Assembly: GCA_035575135.1 (NCBI GenBank)
Contig: DATLYE010000039.1
Span: 31,466 to 95,465, forward strand
Direction of reading: 5' to 3'
Source of the DNA: JANWXD01 sp035575135
GTDB lineage: Bacteria > Acidobacteriota > Terriglobia > Bryobacterales > Bryobacteraceae
Length of the DNA: 64,000 bases
Shown: piece after piece, positions 9,454 through 16,666 of the stretch
How positions within the stretch are numbered: the first letter of the stretch is position 1
How the letters are laid out: each line of letters begins with the position of its first letter
Translations under genes and position numbers: made by a program
Notes under the pieces: model-generated
Told to the model about the DNA's origin: nothing
The model's input: only the letters and a program-made list of their open reading frames with translations
Database searches by the model: none

Positions 9454-9876
9454 TCAGAGTCCGGCGCGGCGGTCCGCGGTTTTTGCTCCGGGAGCGGCTT
9501 CGTATTTGGAGGCGCACTTGGCCTGGATCCGGCTGGCCCGAAAGACGCCGTCCGGACCGAGCCTGCCGTCGGCCAGGGCCTGGGCTCCGTCACGGAAGGT
9601 GTCCGGCAGCGGGTCCACACCGTCGTAGACGACGGGCAGCTTGCGATCATTCTGGACAAGCACGAAGCGCACCTGGCGTCCGCTGCGGACGATGGAGCCG
9701 GAGGCGACGTCGCCGGCCACGCGGAGCCGTTTGCCGAGCGCGTTTTCCCCCATCTGGTTGAGTTCTTCGATGGTCTTATAGTATGTCTTGGTTTCGTTGA
9801 TTCCGCCCGCCGCCAGCCACACCAGCGTGCCGACAATCAATGCAATGAGGGCTGCGAACTTGCCGTATCGCTTCAT
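9454..9876 (-). CDS. ccmE: Haem chaperone CcmE, Cys (CxxxY) variant
   Basis: A 140-aa protein, ATG at 9876 chosen because it precedes the usual MKRYGKF-type N-terminus and the single membrane helix (7-23). The OB-fold core is clear: LGKRLRVAGDVASGSIV and VRFVLVQNDRKLPVVYDGVDPLPDTF. At the place where most CcmE proteins have the haem-binding His (HDENY) this one reads AKCASKYE, with C121 and Y125, i.e. the CxxxY variant known from archaea and Desulfovibrio. CcmE carries haem from CcmC to CcmF. It is the first gene of the operon. No His is available near the site, so covalent attachment through Cys is the likely mode here. Confidence 0.93.
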   Translation of the reverse strand: MKRYGKFAALIALIVGTLVWLAAGGINETKTYYKTIEELNQMGENALGKRLRVAGDVASGSIVRSGRQVRFVLVQNDRKLPVVYDGVDPLPDTFRDGAQALADGRLGPDGVFRASRIQAKCASKYEAAPGAKTADRRAGL

Positions 9877-9895
9877 AGGGAACCGCCTTGTCACC

Positions 9896-9901
9896 AGTAT
9901 A
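9896..9901 (-). promoter_or_regulatory. Possible -10 box of the ccm operon
   Basis: On the minus strand TATACT lies 20 bases upstream of the ccmE ATG, in the 85-base gap to the divergent methyltransferase gene. Spacing would put the transcript start close to the ribosome-binding region. No convincing -35 box is seen at 16-18 bases, so this rests on the -10 match alone. Confidence 0.35.
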
Positions 9902-9961
9902 GCCTCCGCGGAGCTCGCCCCGGCGCGCGCGGATCGCGGCAGAGGGGCTTGATTCTCTCCT

Positions 9962-10678
9962 ATGGATTCTGCTGGCACGCCGGCTGCCAAACCGATCGAG
10001 CAGCTCTACCGCCGGCGGTTCTCTCCGGGCTGGCGGGCGCGGCTGTGGCGCGCGCTCCAGCCGCCGGAGCCGCTGCTGCGCGATCCCCGGGAACTGCGGG
10101 TCGAGGCGCCGCTGGGCCGCTGGAATCTGTACATCGGGGGTGCGGGCGCGCGCGTGCCGGGCTACGTGAACGTGGACCTGTTCGCGCTGCCGGGCGTGGA
10201 TGTGGCGGCCTCGGCGGAGGCGCTGCCGTTTCCGGACGATTTGTTTCAGCGCGTGGAATGTGACGCGGTACTGGAACACGTACGGCATCCCGAGAAGGTG
10301 ATGCGGGAAATCACCCGGGTGCTGGCGCCGGGCGGGTTTGCTCACATCGTGGTTCCGTTCTGCCACCCGTTCCACGAGTATCCCCGGGACTACCGGCGCT
10401 ACACGCCGGACGGGCTGCGCGAGCTGGCGGGGCCGCTCGAGGTGGTGGCGGAGGGATGGCGTACGGGGCCGACCGCCACGCTGCTGGTATTCTTTCTGGA
10501 ATACGTCAAGCTCTGGCTGCCCTGGAGGCCGCTGCGGGCGGCGGCGCACGGCCTGCTGGGCTGGCTGCTGTGGCCGCTGCGGTATCTGGACGTGATTCTG
10601 CGGCGCTCGGCGCGGGCGGGCCGGATCGGGAACCATTGTTATGTGTGGCTGCGCAAGCCGGAGCGGGGGCCGGCGTGA
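9962..10678 (+). CDS. Class I SAM-dependent methyltransferase
   Basis: A 238-aa protein of the methyltransferase type 11 group. Features: GYVNVDLFALPGVDVAASA (acidic residue of the SAM pocket), LPFPDDLFQRVECDAVLEHV (motif with the usual 'leH' ending) and ITRVLAPGGFAHIVVPF (motif III). The C-terminal third holds hydrophobic stretches (TLLVFFLEYVKLWLPW, LLGWLLWPLRYLDVIL) that suggest a membrane-facing lipid or glycan substrate. It is divergent from ccmE and upstream of tRNA-Gln. The substrate is not predictable from this; close relatives often sit in polysaccharide or glycolipid loci. Confidence 0.8.
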   Translation: MDSAGTPAAKPIEQLYRRRFSPGWRARLWRALQPPEPLLRDPRELRVEAPLGRWNLYIGGAGARVPGYVNVDLFALPGVDVAASAEALPFPDDLFQRVECDAVLEHVRHPEKVMREITRVLAPGGFAHIVVPFCHPFHEYPRDYRRYTPDGLRELAGPLEVVAEGWRTGPTATLLVFFLEYVKLWLPWRPLRAAAHGLLGWLLWPLRYLDVILRRSARAGRIGNHCYVWLRKPERGPA

Positions 10679-10726
10679 CGCCGGGCGGCTCTCGCGAGGC
10701 GGTTTCGGGCTGCGCTAAGCTGAAAG

Positions 10727-10745
10727 AGGGCGGCGACGCCGCCCT
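10727..10745 (+). terminator. Hairpin just upstream of tRNA-Gln
   Basis: A perfect 8-bp stem (AGGGCGGC/GCCGCCCT) with a 3-base loop, ending 4 bases before the first tRNA nucleotide. There is no T-run. It could end the methyltransferase transcript or serve in processing of a tRNA read from the same transcript; no separate tRNA promoter stands out. Confidence 0.3.
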
Positions 10746-10749
10746 GTGC

Positions 10750-10823
10750 TCCCCGGTCGTCTAATGGTAGGACAGCGGCCTTTGGAGCCGTGAATCGAGG
10801 TTCGAATCCTTGCCGGGGAGCCA
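10750..10823 (+). tRNA. tRNA-Gln (UUG)
   Basis: A complete cloverleaf: 7-bp acceptor stem (TCCCCGG/CCGGGGA), D-loop TAATGGTAGGAC, anticodon stem GCGGC/GCCGT with a G-T pair at its foot, 7-base loop CTTTGGA with anticodon TTG at 10782-10784, T-loop GTTCGAATC, discriminator G and encoded CCA (10821-10823). The last part of the gene and about 80 bases beyond it recur 1.38 kb downstream, which suggests that the 3' end served as an integration site. Confidence 0.97.
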
Positions 10824-10905
10824 CACCCCAAAGCCATAACTTCCCGCCGCCCCGTTTTGCTTGACGCCATCGGTGTTCGCAGCCGCCCGTCAACCCAAAC
10901 GTTCC
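10800..10905 (+). repeat. Left copy of a ~105-bp direct repeat (tRNA-Gln 3' end and downstream)
   Basis: Starts in the T-loop (GTTCGAA), covers the tRNA end CGGGGAG and continues through ACTTCCCGCCGCCCC, the CGCCATC region and AACGTTCC. The same words recur in the same order at 12183-12290 with scattered changes. Read as the left (functional) junction of an integrated element or as one half of an old duplication. Confidence 0.65.
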
Positions 10906-11091
10906 AGGGAACTTGCGTTTTGGCGCAGTTGTCCGTGTGGAAACGCCTCAAGCGGCGGGCTGAACGATTATGTTCAGCCTGTTGGCCTCGCGCAACGCTC
11001 CACGCTCTCCGTTTTCTGCGTTGACAGGTCCGCATGTACTGGCAGGGCGGTTGAGAACGTAAACCAGCTGGAGGTTTCGAACTCCACTGAC

Positions 11092-11733
11092 TCAACGCGG
11101 AATATGATCCATGTTGTCCACGACCGGAAGCAGCTTTCCATCTCTCTCCATTTCCTGAATCCTTCGGAGTGCTAAGTCGACAGTCTCCAGTAAGATTCGC
11201 TCCCAGGCGATGGGGGGAAGAGCAGGCGGCGTGGGAACCTCGTTTGGGTACTCTCCTCTTATCCGAAGGTATTGTTCAATGATCTCGAGCTGCCCCTTCA
11301 CCTTCTCTTGGCGGTTCCGGTACCAGACGTCTTTAATCAGCTCGCGAAACTCTTTAATGATTTCGGCAAGGCCCGTGAAACTGAAGCCACCAGGCGATGC
11401 AAACCTGGCCGCGTGCAGCCGACAACGCGCGCCTTCGTCTGCATACATCCGAAGTGATTGAAGAATGTCGCTGGCGGTCGGCACTTGGGGAAGGTAATAG
11501 CCGCTCCACTGTTGTTGCATTGGCAGAGGAGGAGGTGAGAACGCGAAAAAGGGAGGGCCTTCCTCAACAGCCCATAGCCAACGACGAACCCATTCGCGAA
11601 GGAGGGGATCACCCGTGTACTTCTCCCACGACCTCAGAAGCTGCTGCCAATAGCGCCGGCGTTCGACAAGCTCACGCTCCGCCAGCCGGTCACGGATGTG
11701 CACGGCTAACAAGGCGTCATAGATTTGCCCCAC
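11092..11733 (-). CDS. Hypothetical protein in the tRNA-Gln island
   Basis: A 213-aa protein that I do not recognise. It is mostly helical and charged, with a basic N-terminal region (RDRLAERELVERRRYWQQLL), a proline/aromatic stretch (PPFFAFSPPPLPMQQQW, about 61-77) and a helical segment with the phrase IIKEFRELIKDVWYRNRQEK near residues 123-142. No signal peptide, membrane helix or catalytic motif is visible. It is the only sizeable frame between the two direct repeats and its composition is lower in GC than the neighbours, consistent with transferred cargo. Coding status is supported by length in a region otherwise full of stops, but not by homology. Confidence 0.55.
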   Translation of the reverse strand: MGQIYDALLAVHIRDRLAERELVERRRYWQQLLRSWEKYTGDPLLREWVRRWLWAVEEGPPFFAFSPPPLPMQQQWSGYYLPQVPTASDILQSLRMYADEGARCRLHAARFASPGGFSFTGLAEIIKEFRELIKDVWYRNRQEKVKGQLEIIEQYLRIRGEYPNEVPTPPALPPIAWERILLETVDLALRRIQEMERDGKLLPVVDNMDHIPR

Positions 11734-12182
11734 GCTGCCGGTGAGCAGAAGGCGCCCTAGCCGCCGTCCGTGCGTGAAGCCGCTGCCGGTGACGGATCTT
11801 TCCGGGCTGACGCTTTAGTGGGTGCCCCCCGAGAGGGGGCTGGCCGAAGCAGCGGCGGTCGCTCGGCGACCGCCAAGCGGTGCGCACCGAACGAGAAGCT
11901 GCCCAATCGTGCCTAATCGAACTCGCGCCCATGTGATGTGGTTCCGCCGCTGTGCCTTGTGTACAAGGTGTCCGAAAACACTGCCCCGCACCCCCGTCCC
12001 CGCCGCCCGCGAGGACAGCATGAGGAGGCAAGACGCAGGAGACTTCTTTATTTATCGCTGGTAAAAAGGGCAGGTCACGCCCACGTTGTGCCGAGCAAGC
12101 ACCACGGAAATCTCAAGTAGCGGCAGGTGACTGAATTTGTTCAAAGCCCGCCCGGATCAGCGCCGGCGGACACGTCACAAAA
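11734..12182. other. Non-coding stretch with palindromes
   Basis: No convincing gene: the small open frames are short, overlap in all frames and lack family signals. Two perfect hairpins lie at 11824-11840 and 11854-11874, and a CCTTGTGTACAAGG palindrome at about 11956-11969. It leads into the right copy of the tRNA-derived repeat. Confidence 0.5.
11824..11874. repeat. Pair of perfect hairpins
   Basis: First hairpin: GCCCCC/GGGGGC around a 5-base loop (11824-11840). Second: GGCGGTCGC/GCGACCGCC around a 3-base loop (11854-11874), 9 bp without mismatch. They lie upstream of the minus-strand hypothetical gene, inside the island. They could be REP-like palindromes, a terminator pair, or protein-binding sites near an element end. 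Confidence 0.5.
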
Positions 12183-12290
12183 GTTCGAAACGCGTCGACG
12201 ACGGGGAGCGACACCGAAGCATGACTTCCCGCCGCCCCACGATTGCGTGATGCCATCACGGTTCGCGGCCGCCCGTTACTCGAACGTTCC
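12183..12290 (+). repeat. Right copy of the ~105-bp direct repeat (decayed tRNA-Gln 3' end)
   Basis: Begins GTTCGAA and continues with CGGGGAG, ACTTCCCGCCGCCCC, TGCCATCA, GGCCGCCCGTTA and AACGTTCC, in register with 10800-10905. The CCA end is not preserved and the T-stem no longer pairs, so this is not a working tRNA. Weak likeness to the tRNA extends a little further upstream. Confidence 0.6.
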
Positions 12291-12350
12291 GAGAATGAAG
12301 CCTCGAGTGCGAGGATGCCGCCCGCGAGCAGGGTCGGCAGGGCAATTCGA

Positions 12351-12436
12351 CTAATATTTCTCTACTAGAGTCTTCGCCTAATATTTTGAGAGTATGGACT
12401 CCAGCAAGCCCGGTCAATATACTTGGGCTAATAGTT
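12351..12436 (+). promoter_or_regulatory. AT-rich repeat region before the receptor gene
   Basis: CTAATATTT occurs at 12351-12359 and again at 12378-12386, and CTAATAGTT at 12428-12436, in a locally AT-rich stretch of an otherwise GC-rich sequence. TAATAT words could serve as -10 boxes or the repeats as an operator for the receptor gene that starts at 12458. Confidence 0.35.
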
Positions 12437-12457
12437 ATGCGTATGGGGGGCTTTTCG

Positions 12458-15400
12458 ATGAGCCGTGCCGCCTTATCCGTGTATGTCTTGGTTGTATGTT
12501 CGTACGCTCAGATCAATTTTGCGACGCTGAGCGGGATAATCGAAGATCCACAGAGACGGCCGGTCCAGCAAGCGCGGGTACAACTCAAGTCGGCCGCCAC
12601 GGGCGCCGTTCGCAGTGTGGTCACGGGCCCGGAAGGGATCTACCAATTCGCCAGCCTGGCGCCGGGAGAATACGAGCTGAATGTAGAAGCGGCCGGTTTT
12701 GCGGTGCTGACGCGGCGCCTGCGGGTGGAAGTCGGGCAGCAAATACAGCTCGACCTTGCCCTGGCGCTCGGTCAGGCCACGGAGTCCGTGGATGTTGTGG
12801 GCACTGCCGAATTGATCAAGACGGCCGATGCGAGCCTCGGTGAAGTGGTCGAGCAGCAGTCGATCCGCGAGCTCCCGCTGAACGGCCGGATGCTGCTCGA
12901 TCTGGTTCTGCTGGTGCCTGCCTCGCACCACAGTCACGGGGCACAGCGAGGCGATATGAACCCGCTTTACTGGCGCCCGGGTCAGCCTTCCGCCCTGAGC
13001 ATCGGCGGGAACCGCCCGAACGCAAATTACTTCCTGCTCGACGGGGCCACCAACACCGATCCCACCTTCAATACGCAGAACCTGAGCCTGTCGCCGGACG
13101 CCGTGCTGGAGTTCAAGGTCCAGACAGGAAGTTATTCCGCCGAACTCGGCGGCGCCGGAGGCGGGCAGATCAACATTATCACGCGGTCGGGCACGAGCAA
13201 GTTTCACGGGACGGTTTACACATTCCTCCGTAATGACGCCATGGACGCTCGTAACTTCAACGAAATGGAGGAGACCAAGCACCTGACACAGAATAACTTC
13301 GGCGCCGCGGCGGGAGGTCCGCTGCCGGGTGGAAACACGTTTTTCTTCGCCAACTATGAAGGATTGCGTAAAGTGAAGGCCATGACCGCGGTCGCCACGG
13401 TCCCTACGGCCATGGAAGCGATGGGGGACTTCTCCGAGGCCGGCGTCAATATCTTCAATCCGTTCAGCTCCCGAAACAACCCGGACTTCGATCCGTCACG
13501 TCCCGCGGGCCCGACCAACCCCCGGATCCTGCGTGATCCCTTTCCGGAAAACCGCCTTCCGGAGAGCTTGATCAGCCCTGTAGCGTCCCTCATGCTGAAC
13601 AAGTACGTGCCGCGCCCGAACACGACCGGCCACATGGGCATGGGAATGAGCATGATGGGAGTGCCGGTGGTGGTGGGGACCGGCATCGCTTCCAACAACT
13701 ATCTCGACGTGCGCAAGCACCGCCACGCGCAGGACCAAGGAACGTTGCGGCTCGATCGGATTCTGAGCGGCGGCGACATGATCTTCGGACGTTACTCCGC
13801 GAGCAGAGAGCGCGGCTTCACGCCCGAGAATCTGCCCGGATTCGGCGCCTTCCATAACAACATGGCCCAACATCTGACCGTCTCGTGGAACCACATCCTG
13901 TCGCCTTCGGCGGTGAACACCGCGCTGTTTGCCATCTCGCGCCTGGCGATGCACCGGTCGTCGGAGAATAACGACAACAATGACATCGTGAGCGAACTGG
14001 GCATCGAAGGCGTGGGCTTCGGCGGCAAGGGCGCCTATGGAGCGCCGTGGTTCGCCGTGCAGGGCTACTCGGGATTCGGCGACAGCTATGCCGCCACGCC
14101 CGTGAAACAATGGGACACGCTCTATGAGGGCCGCAACACTCTGTCCTGGCAACACGGCCGCCACGGGTTGAAGTTCGGGGCGGCCTATCGCCATTACGTC
14201 TGGCCCATGTGGGGCTTTTTCCAGAACCGCGGTTATTACCAGTTCACCAACGGCTTCACGACACGGACAGCGACCTCGGACGGCACCGGGTCTGCCCTGG
14301 CGAGCTTCCTGCTGGGATTGCCGGCGCTGCGGCAGCGCCAGGCCGGCATTCCGAGCATGGATCTGCGCCAGTGGTACGCCGACGCATTTGCGCAGGACAG
14401 CTGGCGCGTCACGGCGAACACGACACTGGAGTTCGGCGTGCGTTACGAATACATGAGCCCGTTGCGCGATATCGCGCGTGCATGGAGCAACCTGCTTGTG
14501 GGCAACGGCAGGCTGCAGGCCGTGATCGGCGGCCAGGAGGGGCTCCCTCGCGGCCTGATGTTCGCCAACAAGAAGCGCTTTGCGCCGCGGTTCGGGGTCT
14601 CTCACCATGTGTCTTCGGTCGGTTTGGTGCTGCACGCCGCCTACGGCATCTTCTACACGCCCGTGGATATGAACACCTGGTGCAACCAGTTGCACAACGT
14701 CCCGTTGGTCTTCCCGGAGACCAACCAGAGCGACAACTTTATTCCTTCCATTCTGACGTTGAATTTCGGTCCGGCCGTCCTCGGCCGCACCGTGGTGAGC
14801 TTCACCGCGTTCGATCCGCGCCCGCCGGCCCAGTACATTCAGCAGTGGAGCGCATCCGTAGAGAAGAGCCTCGGCGCGCAGACCACCTTGGAAGTCGGCT
14901 ACCGGGGAGCGCGCGGCTTCCACCTGCAGCGGTCCCATCTGATCAACAACGCGCCTCCCGGCCCGGGTCTGATCCAACCGCGCCGTCCCTACCAGACCGC
15001 GAGTTTTTCTGAGGCGGCCAAACTGCCCGACAATATTACTGTCGCCAGCAGAACCTTTCCTGTGAGCGCCGTGAATATTCTCGAGAATACGGCCAGAAGC
15101 TGGTACGACGCGGGCTACGTCAATGTGCGCCGCCGCTATTCTTCAGGCCTCGGCCTGCTCGCCAACTACACGTTCGCCAAAAACCTGAGCGACGCTCCCG
15201 CCTTTCGGTCTCCGATGTTCGAATCCGCTGTGCCGCAGGACAACAACAATCTGCGCGCTGAGAAGGGTCCTGCCTGCGATATCCGCCATCGCTTTGCCCT
15301 CAGCGCCGTCTATGAGCTGCCGGAAGCCTCAGGTTGGCGCTGGAGCCGGGCGGTGACCCGCGGCTGGCGGCTGTCGGCGATCTACCAGGTGCAAAGCGGT

Positions 15401-15814
15401 TTCCCGTTCACGATCTCCGTATTTGGCGATACCGCCAACGCCGGAACAATTTTGGGAGAAAATCCGATCCGTGCCAACTATACCGGCGCGCCGGTATTTG
15501 GTCCGGGGACCCGAACGGCGGAACGCTGGTTCAACCCGGAGGCCTTCGCGACGCCTCCCCCCTACACGTTCGGCAATGTGGGACGCAATTCGGTTTATGG
15601 TCCCGGGATGCAAACCCTGGATATTGCGCTGGTGCGCGAGTTCGCCCTTTCGGAGAGTGCGCGCTTGCAGTTTCGCGGCGAGCTTTTCAATGCGCTGAAC
15701 CACACGAATCTGGGCATCCCTAACCGTTTTGTGAATACGCCCCAATTCGGCACGATAACGGAAGCGGCAACGCCGAACCGCGAGGTGCAGCTCAGTTTGC
15801 GCCTGTCCTTTTGA
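12458..15814 (+). CDS. Oar/TonB-dependent-receptor-like outer-membrane protein
   Basis: About 1118 aa. I chose the ATG at 12458 because it begins the signal peptide (MSRAALSVYVLVVCSYAQ) and follows a G-rich ribosome-binding site; earlier in-frame starts add an unlikely leader. Domains: carboxypeptidase-regulatory domain (about 20-105, GIIEDPQRRPVQQARVQLKS), a plug-like region (about 110-250, with NYFLLDGATNTDPTF and a Gly-rich turn GELGGAGG-like), then a long beta-barrel ending in VQLSLRLSF, whose terminal Phe suits BAM insertion. This is the large receptor family expanded in Acidobacteriota. The ligand is unknown; no obvious partner enzyme is adjacent, although a TonB-C protein and a GH127-like enzyme lie within 12 kb. 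Confidence 0.9.
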   Translation: MSRAALSVYVLVVCSYAQINFATLSGIIEDPQRRPVQQARVQLKSAATGAVRSVVTGPEGIYQFASLAPGEYELNVEAAGFAVLTRRLRVEVGQQIQLDLALALGQATESVDVVGTAELIKTADASLGEVVEQQSIRELPLNGRMLLDLVLLVPASHHSHGAQRGDMNPLYWRPGQPSALSIGGNRPNANYFLLDGATNTDPTFNTQNLSLSPDAVLEFKVQTGSYSAELGGAGGGQINIITRSGTSKFHGTVYTFLRNDAMDARNFNEMEETKHLTQNNFGAAAGGPLPGGNTFFFANYEGLRKVKAMTAVATVPTAMEAMGDFSEAGVNIFNPFSSRNNPDFDPSRPAGPTNPRILRDPFPENRLPESLISPVASLMLNKYVPRPNTTGHMGMGMSMMGVPVVVGTGIASNNYLDVRKHRHAQDQGTLRLDRILSGGDMIFGRYSASRERGFTPENLPGFGAFHNNMAQHLTVSWNHILSPSAVNTALFAISRLAMHRSSENNDNNDIVSELGIEGVGFGGKGAYGAPWFAVQGYSGFGDSYAATPVKQWDTLYEGRNTLSWQHGRHGLKFGAAYRHYVWPMWGFFQNRGYYQFTNGFTTRTATSDGTGSALASFLLGLPALRQRQAGIPSMDLRQWYADAFAQDSWRVTANTTLEFGVRYEYMSPLRDIARAWSNLLVGNGRLQAVIGGQEGLPRGLMFANKKRFAPRFGVSHHVSSVGLVLHAAYGIFYTPVDMNTWCNQLHNVPLVFPETNQSDNFIPSILTLNFGPAVLGRTVVSFTAFDPRPPAQYIQQWSASVEKSLGAQTTLEVGYRGARGFHLQRSHLINNAPPGPGLIQPRRPYQTASFSEAAKLPDNITVASRTFPVSAVNILENTARSWYDAGYVNVRRRYSSGLGLLANYTFAKNLSDAPAFRSPMFESAVPQDNNNLRAEKGPACDIRHRFALSAVYELPEASGWRWSRAVTRGWRLSAIYQVQSGFPFTISVFGDTANAGTILGENPIRANYTGAPVFGPGTRTAERWFNPEAFATPPPYTFGNVGRNSVYGPGMQTLDIALVREFALSESARLQFRGELFNALNHTNLGIPNRFVNTPQFGTITEAATPNREVQLSLRLSF

Positions 15815-15815
15815 G

Positions 15816-15831
15816 CGCCACCCGCGTGGCG
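15816..15831. terminator. Hairpin after the receptor gene
   Basis: Stem CGCCAC/GTGGCG with loop CCGC, right after the receptor stop and before the convergent DoxX gene. A second small hairpin (GCCC/GGGC around GAAAA) follows. No T-run; a weak bidirectional terminator candidate. Confidence 0.35.
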
Positions 15832-15879
15832 GATGTGCCCGAAAAGGGCCGGGGCGCCGGCCGGCGAGGCAAGCACGCC

Positions 15880-16299
15880 TCAGCGGCCCGGCTGTGTCCT
15901 CTGGCGGCTGTCGAGGCTCAGGGGGCCGGCTCCGTGGCCGACCACCACCGCAAGCCCGCCCATGATGGCGAGGTTCTTCATGAACATGATCATCTGCACC
16001 TGGCGCTCCATTCCTTCATAGGTCCAGAAGTTGTGAAAGATCAGCGAGACCGGGATCAGAAAGACGATGAGCGCGGCGGCGCCGAGCCTGGCCTTGTAGC
16101 CGAGCGCGACGCTGAGTCCCCCGCCCACCTCGAAGACGATTGCGGCGATGAGAAACAACGGCACGAGCGGCATGCCTTTTGAGGCCATGTAGCCGGCCGT
16201 CTGTTCCCAGGCGCCAATCTTGTTGAGCCCGCTGGCCAGGAAGATCTGCGCCAGCAGAAGGCGCCCTACCAAGGGCGCGAACCGTTCGAGCTTCTCCAT
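15880..16299 (-). CDS. DoxX-family membrane protein
   Basis: A 139-aa protein with four hydrophobic helices, starting at the ATG at 16299 that is preceded by GGAGG. Family phrases: GRLLLAQIFLASGLNKIGAW, AAIVFEVGGGLSVALGYKAR, and the late LAIMGGLAVVVGHGAGPLSLD. DoxX-family proteins are small inner-membrane proteins linked to redox or oxidative-stress functions; the biochemical role is poorly known. It is monocistronic with its own promoter (TTGACC-17-TATCAG). Longer in-frame starts exist upstream but would add a basic leader without family likeness. Confidence 0.85.
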   Translation of the reverse strand: MEKLERFAPLVGRLLLAQIFLASGLNKIGAWEQTAGYMASKGMPLVPLFLIAAIVFEVGGGLSVALGYKARLGAAALIVFLIPVSLIFHNFWTYEGMERQVQMIMFMKNLAIMGGLAVVVGHGAGPLSLDSRQRTQPGR

Positions 16300-16666
16300 G
16301 TCGAAACCTCCTCGAAAGATCTCGAAGCGCCTGGCACCGGCGAGCGCCTTTGCAACAGGCGTAAACTGCCGGTCATCCATTGACGCCCACCCGCAACCGG
16401 CAGACGCTCGCTTCTTCGATACTGATACAGGCATGGATCGGTCAGGTCAAGCGTGACTTCCGGTGCGGTTCGACGGCAGCGGCGGCGGTGCGGCGCCCGG
16501 CGCCGTCTCGATGGCCGGCGTGAGCCCGCCCGGGAGGCGCCAAACGGGGCGGTGCGTGCGCGACAAACATCGCAATCGTTCCGATTCTTCGCGACGGGCC
16601 AAGCGCCGCGGGCGCTCCTTCAGTGCCCGTGAGATTTTGCCCCCGCTCGGGCCACTATTTGATGTC
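16300..16666. other. Intergenic region, divergent promoters
   Basis: The gap holds the DoxX promoter and about 220 bases of G/C-rich sequence before the yifB-like gene. The reading frame of that gene stays open through part of it, but the predicted peptide (Arg/Ser/Gly rich) has no family likeness, so I leave it untranslated. Confidence 0.5.
16422..16450 (-). promoter_or_regulatory. Promoter of the DoxX gene
   Basis: On the minus strand TTGACC (16450-16445) and TATCAG (16427-16422) are 17 bases apart, a good sigma-70-type pair, placing the transcript start near 16415 and a leader of about 115 bases before the ATG at 16299. Confidence 0.5.

Larger units (their letters stand above)
10800..12290. 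mobile_element. Putative integrated-element remnant at tRNA-Gln
   Basis: About 1.4 kb bounded by imperfect direct repeats of the tRNA-Gln 3' region. It holds one hypothetical gene (minus strand), two strong palindromes and otherwise no convincing gene; base composition is visibly less GC-biased than the flanks. No integrase or transposase is present, so if this was an integrative element it has lost its mobility functions. Outline is by repeat ends only. Confidence 0.4.

Noticed and set aside
7765..10263. An 832-aa plus-strand open frame across ccmF and ccmE
   Set aside because: It is antisense to two clear families, has Asp/Glu/Gly/His-rich text without motifs, and is a product of GC-rich codon third positions.
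12183..12210. Second tRNA-Gln gene
   Set aside because: Only T-loop and acceptor-like words remain; stems do not pair and there is no CCA, so it is a decayed copy.
11734..12457. Several short open frames in the island
   Set aside because: They overlap each other on both strands, lack ribosome-binding sites and show no motifs.
16463..16666. N-terminal extension of the YifB-like protein
   Set aside because: The extra 68 residues are Arg/Ser/Gly-rich without likeness to the family, which starts near RTRSAAVYG. Kept as untranslated, with the start flagged uncertain.
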